A DNA stretch of 32,070 nt from Curtobacterium sp. MCBA15_008 (GCF_001865065.1 NZ_MJGN01000019.1:1-32070), one strand, 5' to 3'; positions 1-8,077 are shown, counted from the stretch's first letter. Program-made: numbers and translations. Notes: generated by a model from the sequence alone, not told the origin.

Positions 1-16
1 GCACCGCGCCTCCAGG
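1..16 (-). terminator. possible right arm of a cut-off hairpin terminator after glpK
   Basis: The first bases read GCACCGCGCCTCCAGG. They match the right arm of the hairpins at 17065-17098 and 32031-32070, which share a GGAGGCGCG / CGCGCCTCC core. The left arm would lie outside the window, so the stem cannot be seen. The position, about 20 bases beyond the glpK stop codon, suits a terminator for the glpFK transcript. Confidence 0.3.
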
Positions 17-35
17 CGGTCACGTCAGGACTGCG

Positions 36-1547
36 CTACTGGACGTCCTCGTCGACCCAGTCGAAGGTCTTCGTGACGGCCTTCTTCCAGAGACGGATCT
101 GGCGGTCGCGCTCGGCGTCGTCGAGCTGCGGCTCCCAGCGCTGGTCCTCCTGCCAGTTGGCACGGAGCTCGTCGAGGTTGGCCCAGAAGCCCACCGCGAG
201 ACCGGCCGCGTAGGCCGCGCCGAGCGCCGTCGTCTCGGCGACGACCGGACGCACCACCGGCACGTTGAGGATGTCGGCCTGGAACTGCATGAGCTCGTTG
301 TTGGCGGTCATGCCACCGTCCACCTTGAGCTCCGTCAGGTCCACGCCCGAGTCGGCGTTCACCGCGTCGAGAACCTCGCGGGTCTGCAGCGCCGTCGCCT
401 CGAGGGCCGCACGGGCGATGTGGCCCTTGTTGACGTAGCGGGTGAGGCCGACGATGGCACCGCGAGCGTCCGGACGCCAGTACGGCGCGAAGAGCCCGGA
501 GAACGCCGGCACGAAGTACACGCCACCGTTGTCCTCGACGGTCTTGGCCAGCGCCTCGACCTCCGGGGCACTGCCGATGAGACCGAGGTTGTCCCGGAGC
601 CACTGGATGAGCGAGCCCGTGACGGCGATCGATCCCTCGAGGGCGTAGTGCGTCTCCTGGTCGCCGAGCTTGTAGCCGACGGTGGTGAGCAGGCCGTTCT
701 CGGAGCGGACGATCTCGGTACCGGTGTTGAAGATGAGGAAGTTGCCGGTGCCGTAGGTGTTCTTCGACTCGCCCTGGTCGAACGCCGCCTGGCCGAAGGT
801 CGCGGCCTGCTGATCGCCGAGGATGCCGGCGATCGGGACCTCGCGGAGCAGGTTGGACGACTCGACGTGGCCGTAGACCTCGGAGGAGCTGACGATCTCG
901 GGGAGCATCGACTTCGGCACACCGAAGTCGGCGAGGATGTCGTCGCGCCACTGGAGCGTCTCGAGGTCCATGAACAGCGTGCGGGACGCGTTCGTGACGT
1001 CGGTCTTGTGGACGCCGCCGTCGACGCCGCCGGTCAGGTTCCAGAGGACCCAGGTGTCGGTGGTGCCGAACAGCAGGTCGCCGGCCTCGGCCTTCTCACG
1101 CGCACCCTCGACGTTCTCGAGGATCCACATGATCTTGGTGCCGGCGAAGTAGGTCGCGAGCGGCAGACCGACGATCGCCTTGTAGCGGTCGGTGTCGCCG
1201 TCGGCGAGCTTGTCGACGATGGACTGCGTGCGGGTGTCCTGCCAGACGATGGCGTTGTACACGGGCTTGCCGGTCGTCTTGTCCCAGACCACCGCGGTCT
1301 CGCGCTGGTTCGTGATGCCGACCGCCGCGACGTCGTGGCGGGTGATGTCGGCGCGGGACAGTGCCTGGCCGATCACCTCGCGGGTGTTGTCCCAGATCTC
1401 GGACGGGTCGTGCTCGACCCAGCCGGCCCGCGGGAAGATCTGCTCGTGTTCCTTCTGGCCCACGGAGATGATCGAGCCGGAGTGGTCGAAGACGATCGCT
1501 CGCGTGCTGGTCGTTCCCTGGTCGATGGCGACGATGTAGTCGGCCAT
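36..1547 (-). CDS. glpK: glycerol kinase
   Basis: A 503-residue cytoplasmic enzyme that phosphorylates glycerol to sn-glycerol 3-phosphate with ATP, trapping glycerol in the cell. It is full length for the FGGY kinase family (about 500 residues). The N-terminal phosphate-binding segment [13 protein letters not shown] is intact, as are [30 protein letters not shown] and the C-terminal [13 protein letters not shown] segment near the nucleotide site. The ATG at 1547 is preceded by AAGGAG at a good distance and the stop is TAG. It lies 43 bases downstream of glpF on the same strand, so the two form a glpFK operon for uptake and phosphorylation. The facing dha genes handle dihydroxyacetone, and both routes end at dihydroxyacetone phosphate. 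No glycerol-3-phosphate dehydrogenase is in the window. The assignment is secure. Confidence 0.97.
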   Translation of the reverse strand: MADYIVAIDQGTTSTRAIVFDHSGSIISVGQKEHEQIFPRAGWVEHDPSEIWDNTREVIGQALSRADITRHDVAAVGITNQRETAVVWDKTTGKPVYNAIVWQDTRTQSIVDKLADGDTDRYKAIVGLPLATYFAGTKIMWILENVEGAREKAEAGDLLFGTTDTWVLWNLTGGVDGGVHKTDVTNASRTLFMDLETLQWRDDILADFGVPKSMLPEIVSSSEVYGHVESSNLLREVPIAGILGDQQAATFGQAAFDQGESKNTYGTGNFLIFNTGTEIVRSENGLLTTVGYKLGDQETHYALEGSIAVTGSLIQWLRDNLGLIGSAPEVEALAKTVEDNGGVYFVPAFSGLFAPYWRPDARGAIVGLTRYVNKGHIARAALEATALQTREVLDAVNADSGVDLTELKVDGGMTANNELMQFQADILNVPVVRPVVAETTALGAAYAAGLAVGFWANLDELRANWQEDQRWEPQLDDAERDRQIRLWKKAVTKTFDWVDEDVQ

Positions 1548-1590
1548 TGGTGCTCCTTACGGTGGTGCTCGGGTTGGACGGGACGGCCGG

Positions 1591-2313
1591 TCAGACGACC
1601 GGCAGGAGGAAGGTCGACAGGACGGCGGCGAGGGCACCGCCGACGAGGGGGCCGACGACCGGCACCCAGGCGTAGGACCAGTCGCTCGTGCCCTTGCCCT
1701 TGATCGGCAGGAAGGCGTGCGCGATGCGCGGACCGAGGTCACGTGCCGGGTTGATCGCGTAGCCGGTCGGGCCACCGAGGCTGACGCCGATCGCGATCAC
1801 GAGGAAGGCGACGGGGACGGCACCGAGCTCGGCGGGCGCCTTGCCGTTCGTGAGGGCGAGGATGACGAACACGAGCACGAAGGTGCCGATGATCTCCGTG
1901 ACGACGTTCCAGCCGTAGGAGCGGATCGCCGGGCCGGTCGAGAAGACGCCGAGCTTGGCGGCCGCGTCGGGCTCCTCGTCGAAGTGCTGCTTGTAGGCGA
2001 GCCAGACGATGACCGCACCGATGATGGCGCCGATCATCTGGGCGAGCCAGTAGAGCAGCATCTCGCCGATGGTGATGTTGCCGAGGATGGCCTGCGCGAG
2101 GCTCACCGCCGGGTTCAGCTGACCGCCCGACTTGTAGGACACGAGCACACCGGCGAAGACCGCGAAGCCCCAACCGATCGTGACCATGAGGAAGCCCGCG
2201 CCGAAGCCCTTGGACTTCGTCAGGGAGACAGCGGCGACGACGCCGCCACCGAGGATGATGAGCATCGCCGTACCGACGAGCTCAGACAGGAAATTGACGC
2301 CGATGCCGTCCAT
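1591..2313 (-). CDS. glpF: glycerol uptake facilitator (aquaglyceroporin)
   Basis: A 240-residue MIP-family membrane channel, expected to have six transmembrane helices and to let glycerol diffuse passively into the cell. Both half-helix motifs are present: GGQLNPAV (Asn67) and YAINPARDLGPR (Asn188). The Asp192 after the second motif is the usual mark of a glycerol-conducting channel rather than a water-only one. I chose the ATG at 2313 because GGAGGT precedes it by about seven bases and the protein then begins MDGIGVNFLSELVGT, the normal start for this family. An open frame continues upstream to 2613, but that stretch is low-complexity, runs through the promoter region and past the palindromes, and is not credible protein. 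It is first in the operon with glpK. Confidence 0.95.
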   Translation of the reverse strand: MDGIGVNFLSELVGTAMLIILGGGVVAAVSLTKSKGFGAGFLMVTIGWGFAVFAGVLVSYKSGGQLNPAVSLAQAILGNITIGEMLLYWLAQMIGAIIGAVIVWLAYKQHFDEEPDAAAKLGVFSTGPAIRSYGWNVVTEIIGTFVLVFVILALTNGKAPAELGAVPVAFLVIAIGVSLGGPTGYAINPARDLGPRIAHAFLPIKGKGTSDWSYAWVPVVGPLVGGALAAVLSTFLLPVV

Positions 2314-2444
2314 CGGTGACCTCCAGTGCGTGAGGGTGGGGGTCCGGTGGTGCTGCGCCGGCACTCCCCGTTGAGTGATTGACGCCGAGCATAGTGACGC
2401 TGCTTCCCGCGCGGCGATGCGTTGTTGAGGGAAGTGCGGAAAAG

Positions 2445-2458
2445 TGCACGAACGTGCA
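2445..2458. promoter_or_regulatory. palindromic operator, copy 1
   Basis: TGCACGAACGTGCA is a perfect inverted repeat with 6-base arms around a central AA. An identical copy lies at 2510-2523, 65 bases away. The arrangement between divergent glycerol and dihydroxyacetone operons suggests a shared binding site for one regulator encoded elsewhere. Which family binds it cannot be told from this sequence. Confidence 0.65.
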
Positions 2459-2509
2459 GACGGGCTGTGCGCCGGAGGGTGCGCGGGGACCCCACCGTGG
2501 AACACCCTG

Positions 2510-2523
2510 TGCACGAACGTGCA
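2510..2523. promoter_or_regulatory. palindromic operator, copy 2
   Basis: This is the second exact copy of TGCACGAACGTGCA, extended by one matching base on each side compared with random flanks (GTGCACGAACGTGCAC is partly kept). It ends about 33 bases upstream of the candidate dhaK -10 at 2556, so a bound protein would sit near or just upstream of the -35 position. Exact repetition of a 14-base palindrome within 80 bases is unlikely by chance. Confidence 0.65.
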
Positions 2524-2627
2524 CCGGACCCGAACGGGTGAGCGCGGCTGCGATGTAGATTGAGGCAACTCCGGTCGACGACGGCGGCGTGCTGCCCCGC
2601 GATCGCCCCTCACCCGTGGAGGTCAGC

Positions 2628-3629
2628 ATGAAGAAGCTCATCAACGATCCGCAGGCCGTCGTCCTCGAGACCGTGCGCGGGTTCGCCCGTGCGCACGCCG
2701 GGCACGTCGTCCTGGTGGAGGACCCGATCCACCTGCACCGCGCCGATGCACCGGTGTCCGGCAAGGTCGGCATCGTCAGCGGCGGTGGCAGCGGCCACGA
2801 GCCCCTGCACGCCGGGTTCGTCGGCCACGGCATGCTCGACGCTGCAGTGCCCGGCCCGGTGTTCACGAGCCCGACGCCGGACCCCATCGTCGCCGCCACG
2901 AAGGCCGTCGACGGGGGAGCGGGCGTGCTCCACATCGTCAAGAACTACACCGGTGACGTGCTCAACTTCGAGACCGCCGCCGAGCTCGCCGGCATGGAGG
3001 ACATCCGGGTCGAGTCCATCGTGGTCGACGACGACGTCGCCGTGCAGGACTCGCTCTACACCGCCGGCCGTCGCGGGGTCGCCGGGACCGTCGTCGTCGA
3101 GAAGTGCGCGGGCGCCGCCGCGGAGCGCGGGGACGACCTCGACGCCGTCGCCGCGGTCGCCCGGCACGTCAACGACGTCACGCGGTCGATGGGGCTGGCG
3201 CTCAGCTCGGGCACGGTGCCGCACGCCGGCGAGCCGTCCTTCACGCTGGCGGACGACGAGGTCGAACTCGGCATCGGCATCCACGGCGAGCCCGGTCGCG
3301 AGCGCATCGCGATGGCCCCGGCCGACGAACTCGTCGACCGCGTGCTCGAACCGATCCTCACCGACCTGGACGCGCCAGCGGGCTCGAGGCTCCTGCTGCT
3401 CGTGAACGGCATGGGCGGCACACCGCTGTCGGAGCTCTACATCGTGTACCGCCGCGCCGCCGAGGTCCTCTCCGACCGCGGGTACGACGTCGCGCGTAGC
3501 CTGGTCGGCGACTACGTGACGTCCCTCGAGATGCAGGGGTTCTCGCTCACCGTGACGGTGCTCGACGACGAACTCACCACCCTCTGGGACGCACCGGTGG
3601 AGACCCCGGCCCTGCGCTGGGGACGCTGA
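2628..3629 (+). CDS. dhaK: dihydroxyacetone kinase subunit DhaK
   Basis: A 333-residue substrate-binding subunit of the PTS-dependent dihydroxyacetone kinase. The family binds dihydroxyacetone covalently through a histidine as a hemiaminal. The expected sites are visible: GSGHEP with His57, NYTGD with Asp110, and [11 protein letters not shown] with His219, which corresponds to the covalent histidine (His230 in E. coli). Length is normal for DhaK, and there is no C-terminal DhaL domain, so this is the PTS type and not the ATP-dependent single-chain kinase. The ATG at 2628 follows GGAGGT at 2618-2623 and gives MKKLINDPQ, the standard start. dhaL follows after 53 bases and dhaM after that. Confidence 0.96.
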   Translation: MKKLINDPQAVVLETVRGFARAHAGHVVLVEDPIHLHRADAPVSGKVGIVSGGGSGHEPLHAGFVGHGMLDAAVPGPVFTSPTPDPIVAATKAVDGGAGVLHIVKNYTGDVLNFETAAELAGMEDIRVESIVVDDDVAVQDSLYTAGRRGVAGTVVVEKCAGAAAERGDDLDAVAAVARHVNDVTRSMGLALSSGTVPHAGEPSFTLADDEVELGIGIHGEPGRERIAMAPADELVDRVLEPILTDLDAPAGSRLLLLVNGMGGTPLSELYIVYRRAAEVLSDRGYDVARSLVGDYVTSLEMQGFSLTVTVLDDELTTLWDAPVETPALRWGR

Positions 3630-3682
3630 ACCACCGCACCACGACCCCGAGCCCGCCGGGCCGGAACACGAAGGGAACCGCA

Positions 3683-4327
3683 TTGGCGCTCGACACCGCA
3701 TGGGCCACCGACTGGGTCCGACGCACCGCCGCGACCATCGACGAGCACCGGGCCGAGCTCGTCACGCTCGACCGCGAGATCGGCGACGGCGACCACGGTG
3801 AGAACCTCGACCGGGGGTTCCGCGCCGTGCTCGAGGCCGTCGACGCCGGTTCGTTCGACACGCCGGGCGCCGTGCTCAAGGTCGTCGCGACGAAGCTCAT
3901 CTCGACGGTGGGCGGCGCTGCCGGCCCGCTCTTCGGGACCGCGTACCTCAAGGCCGCCCAGGCGGCCGGTGACGCGACCGAGCTCGACGCGGACGGCCTC
4001 GTCGCCGTGCTGACCGCCGCGCGCGACGGCATCGTGTCCCGCGGCAAGGCGGCCGTCGGCGACAAGACGATGGTCGACGCGTGGTCGCCCGCCGTCGACG
4101 CCGCCGCAGCCGCGGCAGCCGCTGGCGAGGGCCCCGAGCAGGTGCTCGCCGCCGCCGCGGACGCCGCCGTCACCGGTGCCGAGTCGACCGACGCACTCGT
4201 CGCCCACAAGGGCCGTGCGAGCTACCTCGGGGAGCGTGCCGTCGGGCACCGCGACCCCGGAGCGCAGTCGACCGTCTACATCCTCCGCGCGGCGGTGGAC
4301 GCGACGACGGCCGGGAGCGCCGCGTGA
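3683..4327 (+). CDS. dhaL: dihydroxyacetone kinase subunit DhaL (ADP-binding)
   Basis: A 214-residue subunit that carries a tightly bound ADP. It receives phosphate from DhaM and passes it to dihydroxyacetone on DhaK. The metal- and nucleotide-binding motif DREIGDGDHGENLDRGF is intact, with Asp30, Asp35 and Asp37 as the expected magnesium ligands. Further conserved parts are STVGGAAGPLFGTAYL, the VGDKTMVDAW segment and SYLGERAVGHRDPGA near the end. The start is a TTG at 3683 preceded by GAAGGGA; no ATG or GTG at a suitable place gives the family's N-terminus. The end overlaps the GTG start of dhaM by four bases (GTGA), implying translational coupling. Confidence 0.95.
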   Translation: MALDTAWATDWVRRTAATIDEHRAELVTLDREIGDGDHGENLDRGFRAVLEAVDAGSFDTPGAVLKVVATKLISTVGGAAGPLFGTAYLKAAQAAGDATELDADGLVAVLTAARDGIVSRGKAAVGDKTMVDAWSPAVDAAAAAAAAGEGPEQVLAAAADAAVTGAESTDALVAHKGRASYLGERAVGHRDPGAQSTVYILRAAVDATTAGSAA

Positions 4328-5046
4328 CCGTCGGCATCCTGATCGTCTCGCACAGCGCGGCGATCGCGACCGGCACGGTCGAACTCGCCCGGCAGATGGC
4401 AGCGGACGTCCCGCTCGTCGCCGCCGGCGGGACCGACGACGGCGGCATCGGCACCTCGTTCGAGGCGATCACCGCCGGTATCGAGGAGCTCGCCGCCGCG
4501 GACGCCGTGGTCGTGCTGTGCGACCTCGGGTCGGCCTACCTCACCACCGAGACGGCGCTCGACTTCCTCGACGACGACCTCCGCGCACGCGTGCACGTCT
4601 CGCAGGCACCGCTGGTCGAAGGCGCGGTGGCCGCGGCGGTCGCCGCCCAGACGGGTGGTGACGCCGACGCCGTCCTGGCCGCTGCCGCGTCTGCCGCAGC
4701 CTCCGAGGCGGACGCGAGCAGCGCCTCCAGTCCGTCCGGTGACCAGCCTGGAGGCACGGTGCCGGCCGCCGGGACCGGCACCGGCGACGACGTGGCCGCG
4801 TCCGAGAGCGTCGAACTCGTCAACGAGAGCGGGCTGCACGCCCGCCCCGCGGCGGAGTTCGTGAAGACCGCAGCGAAGTACGAGGCGTCGGTGCGGGTGA
4901 ACGGCGTGGACGCGAAGAGCCTGCTCGCGATCATGGCGTTGGCGCTGCCGAAGGGCGCGACGGTCACGATCGAGGGTTCGGGTCCCGACGCGCAGGGCGC
5001 GGTCGAGGCGCTCGTCGCGCTCGTGCGGTCCGGCTTCGGCGAGTGA
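4324..5046 (+). CDS. dhaM: PTS phosphotransfer subunit DhaM fused to HPr
   Basis: A 240-residue, two-domain phosphocarrier. Residues 1 to about 120 are the DhaM EIIA-mannose-like domain, beginning TVGILIVSHS with the phosphorylatable His10 and including the GGTDDGGIGTS loop. Residues 120-160 form an Ala/Ser/Gly-rich linker. Residues 161-240 are a complete HPr domain with NESGLHARPAAEF (active His172) and the DAKSLLAIM segment, whose Ser199 matches the regulatory serine of HPr. No Enzyme I domain is attached, unlike E. coli DhaM, so phosphate must come from a separately encoded Enzyme I. The GTG start overlaps the dhaL stop codon. The HPr part could also serve other PTS systems, but this is inference. 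Confidence 0.93.
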   Translation: MTVGILIVSHSAAIATGTVELARQMAADVPLVAAGGTDDGGIGTSFEAITAGIEELAAADAVVVLCDLGSAYLTTETALDFLDDDLRARVHVSQAPLVEGAVAAAVAAQTGGDADAVLAAAASAAASEADASSASSPSGDQPGGTVPAAGTGTGDDVAASESVELVNESGLHARPAAEFVKTAAKYEASVRVNGVDAKSLLAIMALALPKGATVTIEGSGPDAQGAVEALVALVRSGFGE

Positions 5047-5059
5047 CCCGGCGCGGCTG

Positions 5060-5356
5060 ATGGCGCAGCCGGTCGACTCGTCGGGCGAGGTCGTGGTGGG
5101 AGCGATGGCGATCACGGTCACCGTCCCGCCCGCGTTGCGGTGGCGGGACGAGCGCCGTGGCGAGGAGTTCGAACTCGAGACCATCACCGTCCGGATGCTG
5201 CCCGACCGGACACTCGCGGCGAAGGCCTACGGCCGGCCCGTCGCCGGTGGACGTGGGGCGTACGTCTCGTTCCCGGTGCCGGACCGGCCGGAGCTCGCGG
5301 AGTTGATCCGGCGGGGTGCTGACCGGGCCGGGGAGCTCTGGGCAGCACACCGCTGA
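5060..5356 (+). CDS. small conserved-looking protein of unknown function
   Basis: A 98-residue frame starting 13 bases after the dhaM stop, same strand, so probably the last gene of the dha transcript. I do not recognise the family. The sequence has alternating charged and hydrophobic stretches without signal peptide, membrane segment or cysteine, and looks like a small beta-rich cytoplasmic domain (AITVTVPPALRWRDERRG, then FELETITVRMLPD). The first ATG at 5060 has no clear ribosome binding site; an internal ATG at 5105, preceded by GGGAG, would give an 83-residue product. It ends 15 bases before the converging TetR gene. Frame use and lack of a competing gene support it, but function is open. 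Confidence 0.6.
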   Translation: MAQPVDSSGEVVVGAMAITVTVPPALRWRDERRGEEFELETITVRMLPDRTLAAKAYGRPVAGGRGAYVSFPVPDRPELAELIRRGADRAGELWAAHR

Positions 5357-5371
5357 TCCCGGGAGCCTCAC

Positions 5372-5968
5372 TCAGGTGATGGAGACGGTGCCGGCGAGGT
5401 CGAGGTCGGACGGACCGCCGATCACCCCGGCGTCCGCCAGCAGGGTCGCGCCGAAGACCGCGCTCCAGAAGGTGCGGGCGTCACGACCGACCCCGCTGCC
5501 GCTCGCCCAGCCGTGCTCGGCGACCACCCGTTCGAGGTAGCGCTCCGACTGCCGGAACAACACCGCGAGGAGCAGCCGCACCCGCTCGCGCTGCCCGTCG
5601 TCGTCGCCGGTCGCCGCGAGTGCCCGGACGACGAGGAGCGTCGACGGCATCGCCAGCGCCGTGCGTGCGAGCGTCTGCCGGAAGGTCTCGGCCGACCGGG
5701 CGCGTCGCCCGACCGCCTGCAACCGCGTGGTGTCGCGGAGGAAGAGCGCGAACGACGCGTCGAGCACGAGACGGTCCTTCGAGCCGAAGTGGTGCGTGAT
5801 CTGGTTCGGGTACACCCCGGCCGCGCGGGCGATCTCGCTGACCGTGACGGTCCGACGGGGACCGCCGTCTCCGGCGGTCGCGGTGAGCAGTCCGGCGGTC
5901 GCTGCGAGGATCTTCGCCCGGGTCGCCGCGCCGCGTGCCGTGCCGGGCGCGTCCGTCGTGGTTGCCAT
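5372..5968 (-). CDS. TetR/AcrR-family transcriptional regulator
   Basis: A 198-residue DNA-binding repressor. The N-terminal helix-turn-helix lies around residues 41-63 (VTVSEIARAAGVYPNQITHHFGSKDRLV), with the family's typical YP..ITHHFGSK recognition segment. The C-terminal helical ligand domain is divergent and gives no clue to the ligand. I chose the ATG at 5968 (MATTTDAPGTARG) over an upstream ATG at 6004, which would put part of the operator region inside the gene. It diverges from the ketoacyl synthase gene at 6025, and two related palindromes lie between the starts, so it probably represses both itself and that gene. A fatty acyl or related ligand would fit the target, but that is inference. 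Confidence 0.88.
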   Translation of the reverse strand: MATTTDAPGTARGAATRAKILAATAGLLTATAGDGGPRRTVTVSEIARAAGVYPNQITHHFGSKDRLVLDASFALFLRDTTRLQAVGRRARSAETFRQTLARTALAMPSTLLVVRALAATGDDDGQRERVRLLLAVLFRQSERYLERVVAEHGWASGSGVGRDARTFWSAVFGATLLADAGVIGGPSDLDLAGTVSIT

Positions 5969-5975
5969 GCCGGAA

Positions 5976-5990
5976 TTGTACGTGGTACAA
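5976..5990. promoter_or_regulatory. TetR-type operator, copy 1
   Basis: TTGTACGTGGTACAA is a perfect inverted repeat with 6-base arms and a 3-base centre. It lies 8 bases upstream of the TetR start codon and 34 bases before its divergent neighbour's start. Short perfect palindromes between a TetR gene and its divergent target are the normal operator position for this family. Confidence 0.65.
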
Positions 5991-5996
5991 CTCAAC

Positions 5997-6011
5997 TTGT
6001 TCAACGTACAA
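5997..6011. promoter_or_regulatory. TetR-type operator, copy 2
   Basis: TTGTTCAACGTACAA read on the opposite strand is TTGTACGTTGAACAA, which matches copy 1 at 13 of 15 positions. Its centre is 21 bases from that of copy 1, two helical turns, so two dimers could bind the same face. It ends directly before the AGAAGGAG ribosome binding site of the synthase gene, where binding would block transcription. Confidence 0.55.
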
Positions 6012-6024
6012 GAAGGAGTCTTCC

Positions 6025-7245
6025 GTGGACATCTCCATCACCGGCTACGGCGCGGTCTCCCCGTTCGGCCACGGCGTCGACGTCCTGTGGGACGCACTCG
6101 TCGCCGGGCGCTCGGGCGTGCACGTCCTCGAACGCCCGGGCGCACTGTGGGCGCAGGTCCCGATCCTGGTGGGGGCGGACGCCGCGCTGGACGCGGACGG
6201 TGCCCTCGGTCGGGTCCGTGCCGCCCGGCTCGACCGGAGCCAGCAGCTCGCGCTCGTCGCCGCGGAGGAGGCCTGGGCGGACGCCGGGGCGCCGGCGGTC
6301 GAGGGCGACCGGCTCGCGGTCGTCGTGGGCACCGGCATCGGGGGAGTGGAGACCCTGCTGGACGCCCACGACGTGCTCGGTGCATCCGGCGCCCGGCGGG
6401 TGTCACCCCGCACGGTGCCGATGCTCATGGCCAACGGCGCGGCAGCGCAGATCAGCATCGCGTTCGGCGCACGAGCCGGGGCGTACACCACGGTGTCGGC
6501 GTGCGCGTCCGGGGCCGAGGCGATCGCGATGGCCGCTCGGCTCATCGTCACCGGCGAGGCCGACGTGGTGATCGCCGGCGGGACCGAAGCCGCCGTCACG
6601 CCGGTCACCATGGCGTCCTTCGCGCAGTCCCAGGCGCTCGCGAAGCCGGGCGACGACGACCCGACGACACTGTCGCGGCCGTTCGACGTCTCCCGCCGCG
6701 GGTTCGTCCTCGGTGAGGGTGCCGGGTTCGTCGTGCTCGAACGCGCCGCGCACGCAGCAGCTCGTGCCCAGCGGTCGCACGGCACGCTCGCCGGGTGGGG
6801 GGTCACCTCGGACGCTCACCACATCACGGCGCCGCTCGCCGACGGCAGCGAGCAGGAACGTGCCATGACCGCGGCGATCCGGATGGCCGGGCTCACCGGC
6901 GCGGACATCGACCACGTCAACGCGCACGCGACGAGCACGCCGGTCGGGGACGTCGGCGAGGCCGCTGCCATCGCCCGCGCGGTCGGCACCGGAGCGCTCG
7001 TCACCGCTCCGAAGAGCGCGATCGGCCACATGTTCGGGGCAGCCGGCGCGGTCGAGGCGATCCTGTCCGTCCGGGCGATCGAGACCGGGGTCGTGCCAGC
7101 GACGCTCAACCTGGAGCACCTGGACCCGGCGGTCGACCTGGACGTGGTGTCCGGTTCGGCGCGGACGGCTCCGATCCGGTCAGCGCTCGACAACTCGTTC
7201 GGGTTCGGCGGTCAGAACGCGTCGCTGGTGTTCACCGCGGCGTGA
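6025..7245 (+). CDS. stand-alone beta-ketoacyl-ACP synthase (FabF-like)
   Basis: A 406-residue thiolase-fold condensing enzyme, which would join an acyl group to malonyl-ACP. The KAS I/II Cys-His-His triad is complete: Cys160 in TVSACASGAEA, His301 in NAHATSTPVGD and His335 in KSAIGHMFGAAG. The FGFGGQNAS end segment is also present. Length is normal for FabF. The GTG at 6025 is preceded by AGAAGGAG (6011-6018). No acyl carrier protein, malonyl transferase, ketoreductase or lipid-tailoring gene is adjacent; the only partner is the divergent TetR regulator. It is therefore unlikely to be the housekeeping fab synthase and may adjust fatty acid composition or make a special acyl chain. Its 3' end overlaps the converging regulator by 14 bases. 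Confidence 0.92.
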   Translation: MDISITGYGAVSPFGHGVDVLWDALVAGRSGVHVLERPGALWAQVPILVGADAALDADGALGRVRAARLDRSQQLALVAAEEAWADAGAPAVEGDRLAVVVGTGIGGVETLLDAHDVLGASGARRVSPRTVPMLMANGAAAQISIAFGARAGAYTTVSACASGAEAIAMAARLIVTGEADVVIAGGTEAAVTPVTMASFAQSQALAKPGDDDPTTLSRPFDVSRRGFVLGEGAGFVVLERAAHAAARAQRSHGTLAGWGVTSDAHHITAPLADGSEQERAMTAAIRMAGLTGADIDHVNAHATSTPVGDVGEAAAIARAVGTGALVTAPKSAIGHMFGAAGAVEAILSVRAIETGVVPATLNLEHLDPAVDLDVVSGSARTAPIRSALDNSFGFGGQNASLVFTAA

Positions 7246-8077
7246 CGGTCGGCGAGAGCTCCTGCAGCCCGGTGACCCGGAGGAGGTCGAGCTTCGCGGC
7301 GTCCTCGGTGCCGGGCACCGCGGTGTAGACGACGATCCGCAGGTCGCCGCCGGGCACGCTCAGCACGTCGCAGTCGATCTCGATCGGCCCGACGGGCGTG
7401 GTCACGGTCTTCCGGCTCGCCCGGTGCTCGGCGATCCGGCCGGTCTCCCAACGCCGCTCGAACTCCGGCGACTCCCGACGGAGCCGCGCCACGAGCTCGG
7501 CGAGGCCGCGGTCGGCGGGGTACCGACCGACCGCGGCGCGCAGGTCGGCGGCGAGGTCGCTCGAGAACTCCTCCTGGTGGGTGTCGTCCCACGCGACGCC
7601 GTCGTGCCCGTGCATGAAGTGCCGCCAGACGAGGTTCCGCTCGATGCCGGCGTACTGCTCCGGGTCCCCGTTGAGCGCCGCCCAGAGGTCGTTCCACAGG
7701 ACGATGTCGTGCGTCGCCGTGAAGACCGCGAGCGGCACGTCGCCGAGCCGGTCGACGATCCGCTGGACCCCCGGGGTGACGTGCCGGGGGACGACCTGGC
7801 GGGACGGCGCGGCGGCGCCGGCGACGCGGAAGAGGTGGTCGCGCTCCTCGACGGAGAGACGGAGTGCCGTCGCGAGCGCGCCGAGCATCTGCGGCGACGG
7901 GTTCGTGGCGCGTCCCTGCTCGAGCCGGATGACGTAGTCGACGCTCACCCCGGCGAGGGCGGCGAGCTCCTCGCGGCGGAGCCCGGACGTCCGGCGACCG
8001 GCACCCGCGGGGAGCCCCACCTCCTCCGGACGCACCCGGTCACGCCAGGACCGCAGCACACTCGCGAACTCGCTCAT
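7232..8077 (-). CDS. XRE-type regulator with MmyB-like ligand domain
   Basis: A 281-residue protein. Residues about 5-70 form the XRE helix-turn-helix, with the typical SGLRREELAALAGVSVDYVIRLEQGRATNPS run seen in actinobacterial MmyB-like regulators. Residues about 100-270 are the MmyB-like PAS-fold domain (VLWNDLWAALNGDP, NLVWRHFMHG), which in a Chloroflexus homologue is reported to bind a fatty acid. I take the ATG at 8077 (MSEFASVLRSWRDR); ATGs at 8086 and 8089 are alternatives. It diverges from an SDR gene, a very common pairing for this family, so it probably controls that gene. Its 3' end overlaps the ketoacyl synthase gene tail to tail by 14 bases. Confidence 0.9.
   Translation of the reverse strand: MSEFASVLRSWRDRVRPEEVGLPAGAGRRTSGLRREELAALAGVSVDYVIRLEQGRATNPSPQMLGALATALRLSVEERDHLFRVAGAAAPSRQVVPRHVTPGVQRIVDRLGDVPLAVFTATHDIVLWNDLWAALNGDPEQYAGIERNLVWRHFMHGHDGVAWDDTHQEEFSSDLAADLRAAVGRYPADRGLAELVARLRRESPEFERRWETGRIAEHRASRKTVTTPVGPIEIDCDVLSVPGGDLRIVVYTAVPGTEDAAKLDLLRVTGLQELSPTVTPR

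Larger units (their letters stand above)
2314..2627. promoter_or_regulatory. divergent regulatory region between glpFK and dhaKLM
   Basis: This 314-base gap separates two divergent operons and holds no credible gene. It contains two identical palindromes (separate entries). A possible -10 for glpF on the minus strand is TATGCT at 2393-2388, with no convincing -35. A possible -10 for dhaK on the plus strand is TAGATT at 2556-2561, again with a weak -35. GGAGGT at 2618-2623 is the dhaK ribosome binding site. The -10 boxes are inferred by eye only. Confidence 0.6.

Noticed and set aside
420..1703. A 427-residue plus-strand frame opposite glpK
   Set aside because: Antisense shadow of a full-length, motif-complete glycerol kinase.
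2314..2613. N-terminal extension of GlpF to an upstream start
   Set aside because: It would translate the operator region; the ATG at 2313 has a strong ribosome binding site and gives the family's normal N-terminus.
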